From NCBI GenBank assembly GCA_012934845.2, contig WNNJ02003166.1, positions 62,001 through 126,000 on the forward strand: 64,000 bases of DNA, written 5' to 3'. The stretch comes from Pomphorhynchus laevis (taxonomy: Eukaryota > Acanthocephala > Palaeacanthocephala > Echinorhynchida > Pomphorhynchidae). Below, piece by piece: positions 34,926 through 45,289 of this stretch. Every line of letters begins with the position of its first letter. Positions within the stretch are counted from its first letter, which is position 1. The position numbers and the translations under genes were made by a program. The notes beneath the pieces were generated by a model. It saw nothing but the letters and a program-made list of their open reading frames with translations. It was not told where the DNA came from and made no database searches.

Positions 34926-35089
34926 GCATTGCTTAGTAAATTCTTAAATGATGCTTTAAAATAGGGAAGGTATGAATGTTATCTCCACTCTTTCATACAA
35001 TCAAATATAAAAATTTATTTGAATTAAATATGGAAGAATTTCAGTCAAATAATTGGCAAATGTTAATTTAAATTTATCATTAATTATTA

Positions 35090-35290
35090 TTTATCATTCA
35101 TCTGATGAAGGACACCGTGATCATTTATTTCGCTCTGCTGCTATGCTGGATCGAGTAATAGGCGTCGAAACCTGCTAACATAGCAGCTCTTCATTATGAA
35201 CTCTAATCCTTATTCGTATGCATCGCCTGTTATTTATTATTCAATTCATAAAAATTAACTTTTACTTTAAATTTAAACTTTTTAAAGATT
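35090..35290 (+). mobile_element. Naiad-like PLE 3' module
   Basis: Module with CTGCTATG (35137-35144) and CATAGCAG (35181-35188) intact, followed by the start of a tail. The GGCCCC strand is lost, so only one of the two interleaved helices can form. Confidence 0.7.
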
Positions 35291-35584
35291 AAATAAAAGC
35301 GATGGATACTGCTTGCAAAAAATACACTGATTTTCGAAACTGAACAACTGAATTGAATGCATTTATGAAATTTAATTTCGACTATATATCACAGCTTTAT
35401 AACTTTTGTATAATTGATACCTTATAAAAGTCATACAAATCACATTTTAGAAGCTTTTAATTGTGTACAAATGTTTTCAGATTCGTTCGTGTTATATATT
35501 AACGTCTATATACAACGTCTATATCTTACGACGTCTATATATTAATCTACATTGGCGTAATTCTCTTGAGTTATAAGCTTATAA
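35291..35584. other. Spacer, nothing recognised
   Basis: Contains a short repeat of ACGTCTATAT (35500-35540). Confidence 0.35.
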
Positions 35585-36135
35585 TTATCTATGATTATTT
35601 AATAATTTTTTATTTAATTAATTAAATTTTATTTAGCATTATTTTTATTTATAAATAATATAAAATACGTAGACTCATTTGGTCTATCAGATTAGAATTA
35701 AGAAATTCCGCGAAATAAAATCTTGCTTACTTTTAAAATTATTTATTATTATTTAATTATTTATTCAATTATTAAAATTTTATTTAACATCATTTTTTTA
35801 ATATATTAATAGTGTAAAATACGTAGACTCAGTTAGTTTATCTGATTGGAATTAAGAAATTCCGCAAAATTCAATCTTGCTTACCTTTTATAATTATTTA
35901 ATTATTTATTCAATTATTTAAATTTTATTTAACATTATTTTTAATTTATAAATAATATAAAATAAGTAGACTCAGTTAGCTAATCTGATTGAAATTACGA
36001 AATTTCGCAAAATTAAATCTGGCTTACCTTCATATAATTATTTAATTATTTAATTATTTTATTTTTATTTAGAATTATTTTTAATTTATAAATAATATAA
36101 AATACATAGACTCAGTTAGCTGATCTGATTTTTGA
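35585..36135 (+). repeat. Tandem array of PLE tail units (~140-154 bp)
   Basis: Four tail ends occur in a row, with GTAGACTCA (or CATAGACTCA) at 35669, 35823, 35966 and 36105. Each unit contains TTATTTAACATTATTTTTAA, the end motif, and (in three) a linker AATTAAGAAATTCCGC + AATCTTGCTTAC. This linker is not present in ordinary tails, so the array seems to have amplified as its own unit. Confidence 0.8.
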
Positions 36136-36345
36136 ATTGACTAATAAATAATAAATTTATGACTAATAAATATAAAAATATATATTTTTTGACTAATAAA
36201 TACATACGATGTAGTATATAAATTACATATATTGATTATATAAATTATATAAAATTTTATATTACATTTATTTATTATTTATAATTATTTATAATTTAAT
36301 TATTTATTAATTAGTTATTTAATTTTTATTAAACATCATTTTTAA

Positions 36346-36556
36346 TAAGAAATCCAAATAAAAATAGTGATTATATTATCTCATGCAAATAAATATAATA
36401 TGCTTAGGTAATTGCATTAATAAAATTTACTGATATATTTATAATTTGAAACATTTTAATGTGAGATAAAAATGTTATTACGTTGCGAAAATGGCCCGTG
36501 GAGAGTCACTAAGTTCGTGTAAATATCTACTAATGAGCTTAACCCATATTGAGAAT
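36346..36556 (+). repeat. Dispersed repeat, partner of 1164-1365
   Basis: Same orientation and order of landmarks as 1164-1365 (AAATAAAAATAGTGAT, GCAAATAAATATA, TTGCGAAAATGGCCCGTGG near 36483). Both copies sit just after PLE tail sequence. Confidence 0.75.
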
Positions 36557-36793
36557 CACTGCTCAAATATGTTATTTTTCATAATCACAATTTATTTATT
36601 CTTGATCTATTGTCTAAGTAATAATCATTGTTATTGATTTTTACTTATTTACTAAACTTATTTTTACTAATGTTCATCGATTGAACATGAGTGATGCATG
36701 CTTTGTTTTGAATATTATAATTTTAAAAACATCTGTAAATATATCCAAGGTATCAGAAATACAAACGCATTTAAGATATCAGAATATAAGATA

Positions 36794-36995
36794 TCCTTTA
36801 AATAAAATTCATTTATGTAGTTAAAATAATGTAATTTATCGATTAATAATTATTTAAGAATTCGTTCAAATAAAATTCATTTATGTAGTTATAAGAATGT
36901 AATTTATCGATTAATAATTATTTAAGATATCCTTTAAATAAAATTCATTTATGTAGTTATAAGAATGTAATTTATCGATTAATAATTATTTATAT
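36794..36995. repeat. 68-bp tandem repeat, three units
   Basis: Units start with AAATAAAATTCATTTATGTA at 36800, 36868 and 36936. Units 1 and 3 share the preceding GATATCCTTT, unit 2 has GAATTCGTTC. Confidence 0.9.
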
Positions 36996-37037
36996 GTATC
37001 TATAATTTTTAATTATTTCATTGATAATAACTAATAT

Positions 37038-37386
37038 TTAGCCGACCGCGCCAGCACACTTGAAAAGCCGAAAGAAGATTTATAAAAACTTACATTGTTC
37101 CTTAAAGCCTCTATGAATACGTATTTGCTTTTCATGTTTTGTCTACAGATCGCATCGTCCGTAAAGGCTTGTACAGCGGCACGTTGTACTTTATATTCGT
37201 CTAATTTAATGATCTATTAGACACACTATAAGCTGTATCATCGGTATATAAAGATCTTACCGTGTGAAGAATGTCGCATATACTGTTAATATAATCTATT
37301 GAACATGTACAAGTTAACATGGATCCAGCTAGCATACATGCTTTGGCCCTAATTTCACTGTCTGAATGTACTACACCAATTTTAAA
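37038..37386 (-). CDS. Last three exons of an unidentified host gene
   Basis: Minus strand, inferred by reading splice signals. Exon 37386-37261 (42 codons: FKIGVVHSDSEIRAKACM, SIDYINSICDILHT), intron 37260-37214 (47 bp, GTAAGA...AATAG), exon 37213-37094 (40 codons: IIKLDEYKVQRAAVQAF, YVFIEALRNN), intron 37093-37059 (35 bp, GTAAGT...TCAAG), exon 37058-37038 (CAGAVG... then stop). All three are in phase 0 with lengths divisible by 3. The upstream boundary GATTTTAG|TTTAAAATTG is a plausible acceptor. Codon use and composition differ sharply from the flanks. The alternating helical pattern (RAKACMLAGSM; QRAAVQAF) is reminiscent of ARM/HEAT-type helices but this is only a guess. Upstream exons were not found; a repeat (37503-37620) lies just upstream. 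Confidence 0.6.
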
Positions 37387-37502
37387 CTAAAATCGAATTT
37401 GTTAATAAAATATCAACTTTAGATTAGTACAACCAAAACAAATACTTAAATTTGCTCAGGTTTACTCTGTAAAAAATCATATCATTATTAAAGTATATTT
37501 CA

Positions 37503-37620
37503 TTGGCAACTAAAAATAAACAGCTGTTTGTTTATACGGCGATCGATGCTTAAAACATTTAGTCTTCTCGAATCATTCTGCATTTTTGCTGATTCTCACT
37601 TTTAAATTGTATTTTAATAT
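37503..37620. repeat. Inverted-repeat partner of 30765-30880
   Basis: Reverse complement of 30765-30880, from AACTAAAAATAAACAGCTGT to TTTTAAATTGTATT. Confidence 0.85.
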
Positions 37621-37959
37621 ATTTTACTTACTTAGGCGAAATGATAATCTTAAACATAGGCATAGATAATTAATAAATTGTTTAAAATATTTAGAATAAT
37701 TGATTTTGAGACAGAGCAGTTGATAATATCCAAATAATATAATGTATGAAAATCATAGGAGAATATAAGTTCAAGTAGCAGAATGAAATAAGAGGAGACA
37801 AATATTTTAATAACTTAATTTTGGGGTGAATTTTTAATTAATGTTTTTAAGTAAGTTTCTCAAATTATTTTTAAATAAGTGGTAATTTGCATGTTTTGTT
37901 TTGAATATTATAATTTTAAAAATCATTTGTAAAATATACAGCATTAGTCAATCATTGGC
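37621..37959. other. Spacer, nothing recognised
   Basis: GCATGTTTTGTTTTGAATATTATAATTTTAAAAA (in part, 37891-37924) also occurs at 36697-36728, a further short dispersed repeat. Confidence 0.4.
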
Positions 37960-38750
37960 TGAATCATAACCACGAACCTGATTTATCCAGCTCTAATGTC
38001 ACGAAAAATGAAGACAGTCTACCCAGACGTCTGATAAGAGAAAGTATACACATTCATAGTTATTCTAACACATAATGACAATTAGAAGTTAGTTATCACT
38101 AATAGCACACTACAAAATCGGTAGAATTTTCATCGTTGGTTTCTTCCGTTTTTATTGTATAAATACATTTTTTCTTTTTCATGTTAAAACTAGCACTTGA
38201 AAAGGACTATTGCAATAGTTGAAAATTTGTGAACAATAATTTCTTGTAGAGTTTTCATCGTTGGTTTCTTCCGTTTTTATTGTATAAATACATTATTTAT
38301 TTCTTTTTCATGTTAAAACTAGCACCTGAAAAGGAATATTGCAATAGTCGAAAATCCGTAAACAATAATTTCTTGTAAATCAGGCGATGAGACGTCGTTA
38401 TTTATTTCCAAATTTAGATCCAATATTTCGGTGATACGTGGACACACCATTATTGAGGATTATTCAATTGTAATCAGTTTAATAATCAGAACTTTTAACT
38501 TTTTAAGTGTTTAAAACCTTAGTGTTATCACTAATAGCACATTACAAAATCGGTAGAATTTTCATCGTTGGTTTCTTCCGCTTTTATTGTATAAATACAT
38601 TATTTTTTTCTTATGTCAAACATAACACTTGAAAAGGACTATTGCAATAGTTGAAAATTTGTGAACAATAATTTTCTTTTCTCGATGTGTAAACGCTCTG
38701 AACAATATAAGAGCATATCGAACGTATCATTGGACATTAACATTAATATT
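37960..38750 (+). mobile_element. PLE family 3, second copy
   Basis: Matches 31440-32010: a GIY-YIG tail remnant (RRLIRESIHIHSYSNT, 38020-38070), then duplicated 3' UTR units at 38115-38250, 38250-38400 and a third at 38535-38670, each with CATCGTTGGTTTCTTCCG and the TTGCAATAGT palindrome. It ends near 38745 with the inverted CTCGATG...GAACAAT boundary, as at 32095. Similar divergence along its length suggests an old copy. Confidence 0.7.
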
Positions 38751-40080
38751 AAAAATATTAAACAAAAATGATGTTTTAATGAAATTCATTTTCTCCATGT
38801 AAATGAACAATTAGAAAAATATGCTAAATTTTGGTTGTTTGCTCACCCTTTTTAAATAAATGCAAACAAAGCTAAGCATTTTTAATATTGAATAATTCTT
38901 TTATTAAAAGTAGTACTGGAAAAGAACTAGAATAAATATCGGTAAATATAACTGATATCCAAAATAAACAATGGGAAAATTAAAAAGGATATTAAAAATA
39001 GGTAATTGACCTAGAAAGAAGAACAATTACCGAGTAACGTTGTGCATATATATATGTTCTTGCGGTAAGAACATTTGAATTTGTTTTTCCAATTTACTAC
39101 CTACCGACCATTAAAAAGTGGTATGATGTTGTGGGTGTTTTAAGTTGTATTAGAAGTAATAATAGAAGTAAATTACTCGAAAGCATTTCATCTAATGGAA
39201 ATTATATTCTAATAATTTTTTATCTATCAATTTTTTAAATTTCGAATTTAGAAGGATTAATAAATACTAGTTTATTATCATACTTCACTGGCTGCTGCTA
39301 GCATCATCAGAAATAAGGTACAGTTTATTTTAAATTGTTCATTTTGTTCTATTCAAAACGAACAAATTGCATGAACAAATGTTACGTTTTGATTATTACA
39401 TTTTCATTATTACATATTAAATATTTAACATTATAGTTTCAAATTCAGTTTTTTGCAAGCTATGACTTAGAACTTTTGAGAATTAATTACCAAAATTTTT
39501 AAATAAAATTATTAATTATTGATAAATTTAAACGGTAGAAAAACATTGTAACAACAACTGACATGCATTAAAATCGTGCATTAAAATTGTGTTATTTTTA
39601 GTGATTAAATTAAGTATTCATTCAATTCTAATTTATTATTATAAATAATTATAACGATGCAATTAATTTTTCTACTATAATGAGCAATTATAATTAATCA
39701 CTCACGATTGGGGCAATGTGACCATAATCGTGAATAATGGATCTGAATTAAAAAGTAATTTGAGAAAATTTACAAAATATGTTGAGAATCACTGCACGAC
39801 ACTATGTAAATAACTTAATCGTGTGTGCTCTTTTGATTTTATACAAAATAAGTTAACTGCTCATATAAAATATATCAAAAATGTAAATTTTCTATTGTAT
39901 CTAATTTATAATGTTTTTCAAACTCCATTATTCGATATTTATTACTTATTTGCACATCCATTATTGAATTTTACATTTGAAAATTTACATTTTAATTTAA
40001 ATTGACACTTTTATCTGTAACTTAATAATTTATTTACTGTCAATCAGTCAAATATTTATTATGTAGAAATATAATCTAAA
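38751..40080. other. A+T-rich region with one PLE 3' relic
   Basis: A 60-codon frame at 39823-40005 has no exon signals and a very A+T-rich composition. On the minus strand at 39310-39280, CTGATGATGCTAGCAGCAGC is a relic of a PLE hammerhead-like core. Nothing else recognised. Confidence 0.45.
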
Positions 40081-40136
40081 ATTACAGCGTAATAACACAT
40101 TATATCCGCTCGCATGACGGCTATTTGTGACTTTTG

Positions 40137-40291
40137 ATGAAAATGCAAGATTTGTTCAGCAAAAAACCTAAAACGCAAAACTTTAGGGAAGACGCTTGGG
40201 TAAACGCATCTCTATCAACTGACACACGTAGCAACATTCAATTGCTGCCAGTATTGAGTTGTAGTTGCATTCAGTTGTCAATTGATATAAG
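40137..40291 (+). CDS. Possible first exon, unrecognised
   Basis: A frame from ATG at 40137 (second ATG at 40143) encodes 51 codons plus 2 bases, including FSKKPKTQNFREDAWVNAS and SNIQLLPVLSCSCIQLSIDI, and ends in a textbook donor AAG|GTAAGA at 40292. Composition is much less A+T-rich than the flanks. The next block, 40311-40397 (MNQTKILTLYHKVKSYSVKR), stays in the same frame across only 18 bases that run GTAAGA...TTTAAG, and ends at another GTAAGC. The exon may belong to the dynein light chain gene downstream or to another gene. Confidence 0.35.
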
Positions 40292-40564
40292 GTAAGACAT
40301 ATTTTTAAGGATGAATCAGACAAAAATATTGACGTTATATCATAAGGTGAAGTCTTATAGCGTCAAGAGAAAGGGGTTTACGAGAGTCTTTGATATAGTA
40401 AGCATACATTAGTTTGGAAAAATTGAAAATTTTAATGTTGTGCTCATTTGTGAATAAATTTAAACCTTGGCAAAATCATATAAATAAATATGTTTGTAAA
40501 AGTATAATTTTTATATCTAACTATTTTATTGTAAGAAATATCAAAATAAATATTTATATATAAT

Positions 40565-40765
40565 TTGGTGTTACACCTGCCCTGGGACACCCAACGGTGT
40601 ACTCATAAATAAATTCCTATGTTTTCCTCACAAGAGGCATAAACACCGGGTAGCATTCTATATATCTTCATCAGACCAAGATATAGAAACGAATTATCCT
40701 CGTAATATTTTAAGTAGCTACGTTTCGCTCTAACGGAGCTCATCATCAGTACTGTAACTACAATA
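40565..40765 (-). mobile_element. PLE 3' end with hammerhead-like core, minus strand
   Basis: Reading the minus strand, CTGATGA (40749-40743), a hairpin GCTC (40739-40736)/GAGC (40730-40727) and GAAACGTAGC follow, the core order of PLE hammerhead ribozymes. Downstream, ATATCTT...AAGATAT forms a further hairpin (40690-40660). No coding sequence is attached, so this is a solo 3' end, 200 bp upstream of the dynein light chain gene. Confidence 0.6.
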
Positions 40766-40972
40766 TAATCCATATTCACCTTAACACACGTTCAAACATT
40801 GTTTAAAGCACGAAAAGCAGGACTATTATTAATCTGGATCATCGAAGAGAACTATGTATATATCAAATTTATATTTCAAAATAGTTTTATTTCACAAACA
40901 TATCTGATAATAAGATAATTAGCGTTATTTAAATCGTCATACGTTTAGTGAATCAATAGAACTTAAAATCTA

Positions 40973-41821
40973 ATGGTTATCAAGCGAGTTGATTATCCAG
41001 ACGATCACAAGTCATTTTCTGCATTGACAGAAAATCGTAAAGTATTTCCGGCGAATAATTATTCACAAATGACTAGCATCCCTATACATATCAAGAGGGA
41101 GTTGAAGCCTGCAAGCCAGTGCAAGTACATGGACATTATCCCCAATCGAACGTCATTCATTGAAACAATAAGGTCCTCATGCAACGCAATATCTCCAAAA
41201 GTAAAGTATCAAACTGATTATAGATTAAAAAGACACTCTTTCGATGGGTCTACTGCGTCTGCCTTTCAACATTCTGGTTCTTTCAATCAGCAGATTGGGC
41301 TGCATACACTTAATGCTGTTAACAGTGAAGTTGGAGTTTCTCAAGATTTTCTTGCAATGCAACCAAGACGATCAAGCTTAAATGTTCCAGCGAGCAGCAC
41401 TGGTCTAGAATTACTGCTAAACAAGTCGCATAAGACAAATAATAAAAATCAGAAGCGATCACAAAATAATCTCAACAACAGAAAGTCAGCAGGATATGCT
41501 AAATGGAAATCACCAATAGAAATTCCGTTAAAGGTTGTCAAATCTCGCGATTCGTTGGTAGCGATTGTCAAGAGTACAGATATGGATGATAAACGAATTT
41601 CGCAATCTATCAGAATTGTCGTCTCTCTTATACAACAGAACAAAAGTCAAGGCTTTATGATGATTGCAAGACAAATCAAGTTAACGCATGATCAAACGTT
41701 TGGAGGATATTGGCATTGCATTGTTGGGAAACACTTTTCAGCATTCGTAACACACGATACTAATACATTTGCTTATATTAACTATGACCCACTGAGTATA
41801 CTACTTTTTAAAAGTATGTAA
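40973..41821 (+). CDS. Dynein light chain (LC8-type) domain protein
   Basis: An uninterrupted 282-codon frame. The last ~80 residues match the LC8/DYNLL dynein light chain fold: SQSIRIVVSLIQQ (helix 1), MMIARQIKLTHDQTFGGYWH (helix 2 and the Tyr-Trp-His strand start), CIVGKHFSAFVTHDTNTFAY (the conserved strand with Gly-x-x-Phe) and the C-terminal LSILLFKSM, the family's LLFKS ending. LC8 proteins dimerise and bind short linear motifs in dynein intermediate chain and many other partners. The N-terminal ~200 residues are an unusual addition: basic, rich in Ser, Asn and Lys, with no recognised domain and predicted mostly disordered. LC8 itself is about 89 residues. The ATG at 40973 is the first after an in-frame stop, so the frame is complete unless a 5' exon is spliced on. 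TAATGG is a modest start context. No intron is visible. Confidence 0.85.
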   Translation: MVIKRVDYPDDHKSFSALTENRKVFPANNYSQMTSIPIHIKRELKPASQCKYMDIIPNRTSFIETIRSSCNAISPKVKYQTDYRLKRHSFDGSTASAFQHSGSFNQQIGLHTLNAVNSEVGVSQDFLAMQPRRSSLNVPASSTGLELLLNKSHKTNNKNQKRSQNNLNNRKSAGYAKWKSPIEIPLKVVKSRDSLVAIVKSTDMDDKRISQSIRIVVSLIQQNKSQGFMMIARQIKLTHDQTFGGYWHCIVGKHFSAFVTHDTNTFAYINYDPLSILLFKSM

Positions 41822-42449
41822 AAGTATTGGCATAATTTTATTTACATCTTTATTTATTTGATTTTTAATAGTTTACTAATTTGCTCTTGTATATTTCTCA
41901 AATTAAATTCTCAAGTGTTGTGTTTTCAGCCACTTTACTAATTTCTCTGAATTAACAACAACTATAGGTGCACTGCCAAGTGCATCTACAACTGTAGAGT
42001 TAATGAGTATTAAATAAAATATTTGGCCTTTCACTTTGACAATTCCATATTAGCAAATAATAAGTCATATTCTTTATTGACTTCTCGTAAAGGGATAATC
42101 GCAATATTTTATTAATAGCAACAAATGGAGGTAATGAGACAATTATTTATTTCCAATATTCATGTCATTATAAAGGATACATTCATGTCACATAAACCTG
42201 TGATTATCAAGGATAGTTATCAGTTGTAGGGATGTAATGCCATTTCTTATTTACTAAATACGATACATATTTTATGATAAAATTACTTCTTGATCTTAAA
42301 AGCAACAGCTAGTAAACTAGTTTTAAAAATACAAGACATCTTCAAATATAAAAAAGCTCGTTTGCCTTCCGCCTTGATCTGGGGAACTTTTGATTCATGG
42401 TAAAACATATATTAATTAGAATTTAGATATTTGACTATTTGTAATATTC
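41822..42449. other. 3' flank of the dynein light chain gene
   Basis: A+T-rich; ATTAAATAAAATATT at 42010-42024 includes AATAAA and could serve as a polyadenylation signal, but it is one of several. GGTAATGAGACAATTATTTA near 42129 faintly resembles PLE family 3. Confidence 0.4.
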
Positions 42450-43080
42450 TATAAAAAATATAATAATATTGTAGCGCGCAAGTATCGAAACTTCTAGCCT
42501 CGGATTTAAATTTTCACTCTCGTTCAATTGCGAGTGCGGGGTTATAACCGATGTATCAGACACACACGGTCTCGATTGCTCGAAGACAGTGTCTCGACAC
42601 AATCGACACAGTGCAGTCAATGATCTTATTAGTAGTACTATGACGGCGGCAGTTATCCCGTCTCGCCTAAAACCAGTTGGACTGTGCAGAGATGACGAGA
42701 AAAGACCGAATGGCGCTTCATTGGTCCTTTGGGAAAGGGAACGCCTACTTGTATGGGACTTTATTTGTCTCAACACACTCGCGGCTAGTAATTTGTTCAA
42801 TGCGGTCTATGCGCCGGGCGAGGTGTCGAGATTGGCCGAGAATCGGAAACTGGACAAATACAGGGGCATAGATGCATTCCAGTACACTTTTGTACCATTG
42901 GCGATCGCGACAATAGAAGCAGCCGGGCCGATTACGTCCAGCTTCCATGAATTTCCCTAGGAAGAAGCTAATTGCCGCTACAGGCGATCGGAGAGCAGCG
43001 AGATTTCTCTCACAGAGATTGAGCTGTGCGGTGTAACGAGGCAACGTGGTCGGTATTTCGAAGGTCGCCCAGGGGATTGT
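42450..43080 (+). mobile_element. Non-LTR retrotransposon (LINE family A), copy 3, 3' end only
   Basis: The frame 42589-42960 (123 codons) carries RHNRHSAVNDLISSTMTAA, PSRLKPVGLCRDDEKRPNGA, LVWDFICLNTLAASNLF, EVSRLAENRKLDKYRG and YTFVPLAIATIEAAGP, colinear with the ends of copies 1 and 2. After a short gap the C-terminal RQR..DCRIK region ends against a PLE tail at 43080. It begins in mid-ORF2, as for a normally 5'-truncated insertion. Confidence 0.8.
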
Positions 43081-43189
43081 AGAATTAAATCAGCTAACTG
43101 AGTCTACGTATTTAATATAATTATAAAATAAACAAAACATAATAATGCAAAATCAAATGATTTAAATGATTTTGAAGAAAGCCAATATC

Positions 43190-44950
43190 ATTACATATTG
43201 TTGCAATTCTTAAAATTTCATTATTTAATGAATTATATTTTATATTATATGGTATGCATGAATGCTCATGCAAAAATATGTTTCTTGTAAATTTAAATAT
43301 GTCATCTTTACGATATAAATTAATAGTAGTTTTAGTTAATGTTAATTTAATGTTCATATCTAGATATACACCTTCTTTATCATTAATATTGGTTTTGTTA
43401 AGAATAAGGCTTTCTGGATAAATTTGTTCACTAATTGAATAAAAATTATTAGAATTAAATACACATATATCATCAATGTATCGAAACATATATTTCATAT
43501 ATTTATATTGTTTAGATTTAGTTTTTACACAGTTATGAACAAATTCATATTCTATAAAGCTTAAAAACAAGTCAGCTATAATTGGGCTACTATTACCACC
43601 CATTGGAACACCTTTTACTTGTCTAAATATAGATGTCCCTACTTTTAAATAATTTTGATTTATCAAAATATTTAAGGATTCTATTAATTCAATTTTATCC
43701 ATATATTTATATTTATTTGATGGTTTAATTTTTGTTAGATAGGCGTTATAATTATTATAACATATATATGTATATCTTTTTCCGAATATAAGATTAATTA
43801 ATTTTACTAACGCTTCTTTAATATCTACTAAATCTAGATTTGTATAAAGCGTACTAAAATCGTATGTATTTATATTTTGAAAATTTATTCCTTTTGTCTG
43901 TTCTAAAAATTCTTTTGTAGAATTAATACTGAAATAGTGTTTTATACCAGTATTAATTTCGATTACCTTGCAATATTTTTTAAAGTGTGCTTTAATTACT
44001 TTAAGTATTTTATTCATATAGACAGAAAGTGGTTTTAATGTACATTTAAACGCACTACATATGAACATAGGTTTTATTGGATTTTTATGTAATTTTGGAT
44101 TCCAATATAATATAGGTATAGTTTTATTATCTAATTCAACCTTTATACCCTTTTTATCCATTATAGAACAGTGACTTGTAATAATTGTTTCTAAACTCAA
44201 CTCACTACGTTCATATGTTGGATTTACATTTAAATCATTAGAATTAACCTCTTTCACTAGTATATCATAATAAAGCTTTTTGCATATGAAGACAAAGTTA
44301 TTACTAGCTTTATCAATAGTTGATATTATATAGTTATCCTTTAATTTAGTAAGTTCTTTATACATATCTTTATTAATTTTATCTTTTCTTTTATAATTGT
44401 TTGTTATTTTCATTTTATTTTATTTTATCAAATATATAATCTTTCCAAATTTTTATCTTAGATATATTCGAGCTTTCACTATTAATCAGCTTACTAAAGT
44501 AATCATTTAAGTTATTATATAACGAATTGTAAATTTTATTTTTGTCGTTGTTATTATTTAATCTATATTTATACCCTTTTGATAGCAGCTTTCTTAATTC
44601 ACAATTTTTAATTAATTCTAGATTATGGGTACATATATGTTCATTTATTTTATCAAAACTAAGACTTTTACAATTGCATTCTGTTTCCATTATGTTTCTA
44701 ATATTATCGTTACATATTGATTTTAATTCTTTATTATAATTAACAAATTTTTCGTCCTAATGGTGGTAGGAGTTTATACCTTATTTTAGGAATATATTTA
44801 CTTAAATCTGACACTATTATTTCTTTACTTTTAGAATTATTTAAAAGTCCGGCTATATTTATGTTATCTATACATTTATTAATGAAGTTTATGGTTAATG
44901 TATATTTTCTATTGTTATTATTAACATTTATTGTACGATTATAGTATTTT
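43190..44950 (-). pseudogene. Reverse transcriptase of the Naiad-like PLE
   Basis: The N-terminal part (44950-44415) reads NNRKYTLTINFINKCID, SKYIPKIRYKLLPPLG and ECNCKSLSFDKINEHICTHN in two frames. The main frame 44413-43121 (430 codons) then holds TIDKASNNFVFICKKLYYD (about residues 33-51), ILYWNPKLHKNPIK (motif 2a, ~104), YDFSTLYTNLDL (motif 3 with catalytic Asp, ~190), KGVPMGGNSSPIIADLF (motif 4, ~271), FRYIDDICVF (catalytic, ~315), GVYLDMNIKLT (motif 6, ~350) and YRKDDIFKFTRNIF. The last ~17 residues are not PLE but come from the tail joined after the deletion. The two-base loss near 44413 separates the frames. All catalytic RT residues survive. Confidence 0.85.
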
Positions 44951-45289
44951 GTATTACAATAACTGTCTATTATACAACTTAGCCTATCATAGTCGTTAAT
45001 TAATTTTTGATTTATTGAACATATGATATCTTTAGAAAAACTTCTTATATTTACATAAAGATCTTTTAGCTTATTATCACTTAAAGTTGTTTTAATATTT
45101 CTAATTGTTCATTTATATACATATCTTTTTTTAATATTTTTAACTCTATTTTTCCTATTCCTTTTATCACCATGACTTCTTGGTTTGCGTTTAACTGGAT
45201 TATTATAATATAGTTGTTTATTATGTATTATACTACTTCTGCCAATTCCTTGTACCACGTCATTCAATGCTAATGGGTACATGAAATTA

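Noticed and set aside
35585-36995. CRISPR-like arrays (repeats at 35.6-36.1 and 36.8-37.0 kb)
   Set aside because: Repeats are direct tandems without unique spacers, in animal DNA; they are ordinary tandem repeats.
39823-40005. 60-codon frame at 39823 as a gene
   Set aside because: Very A+T-rich, hydrophobic by composition, no splice or start signals and no family likeness.
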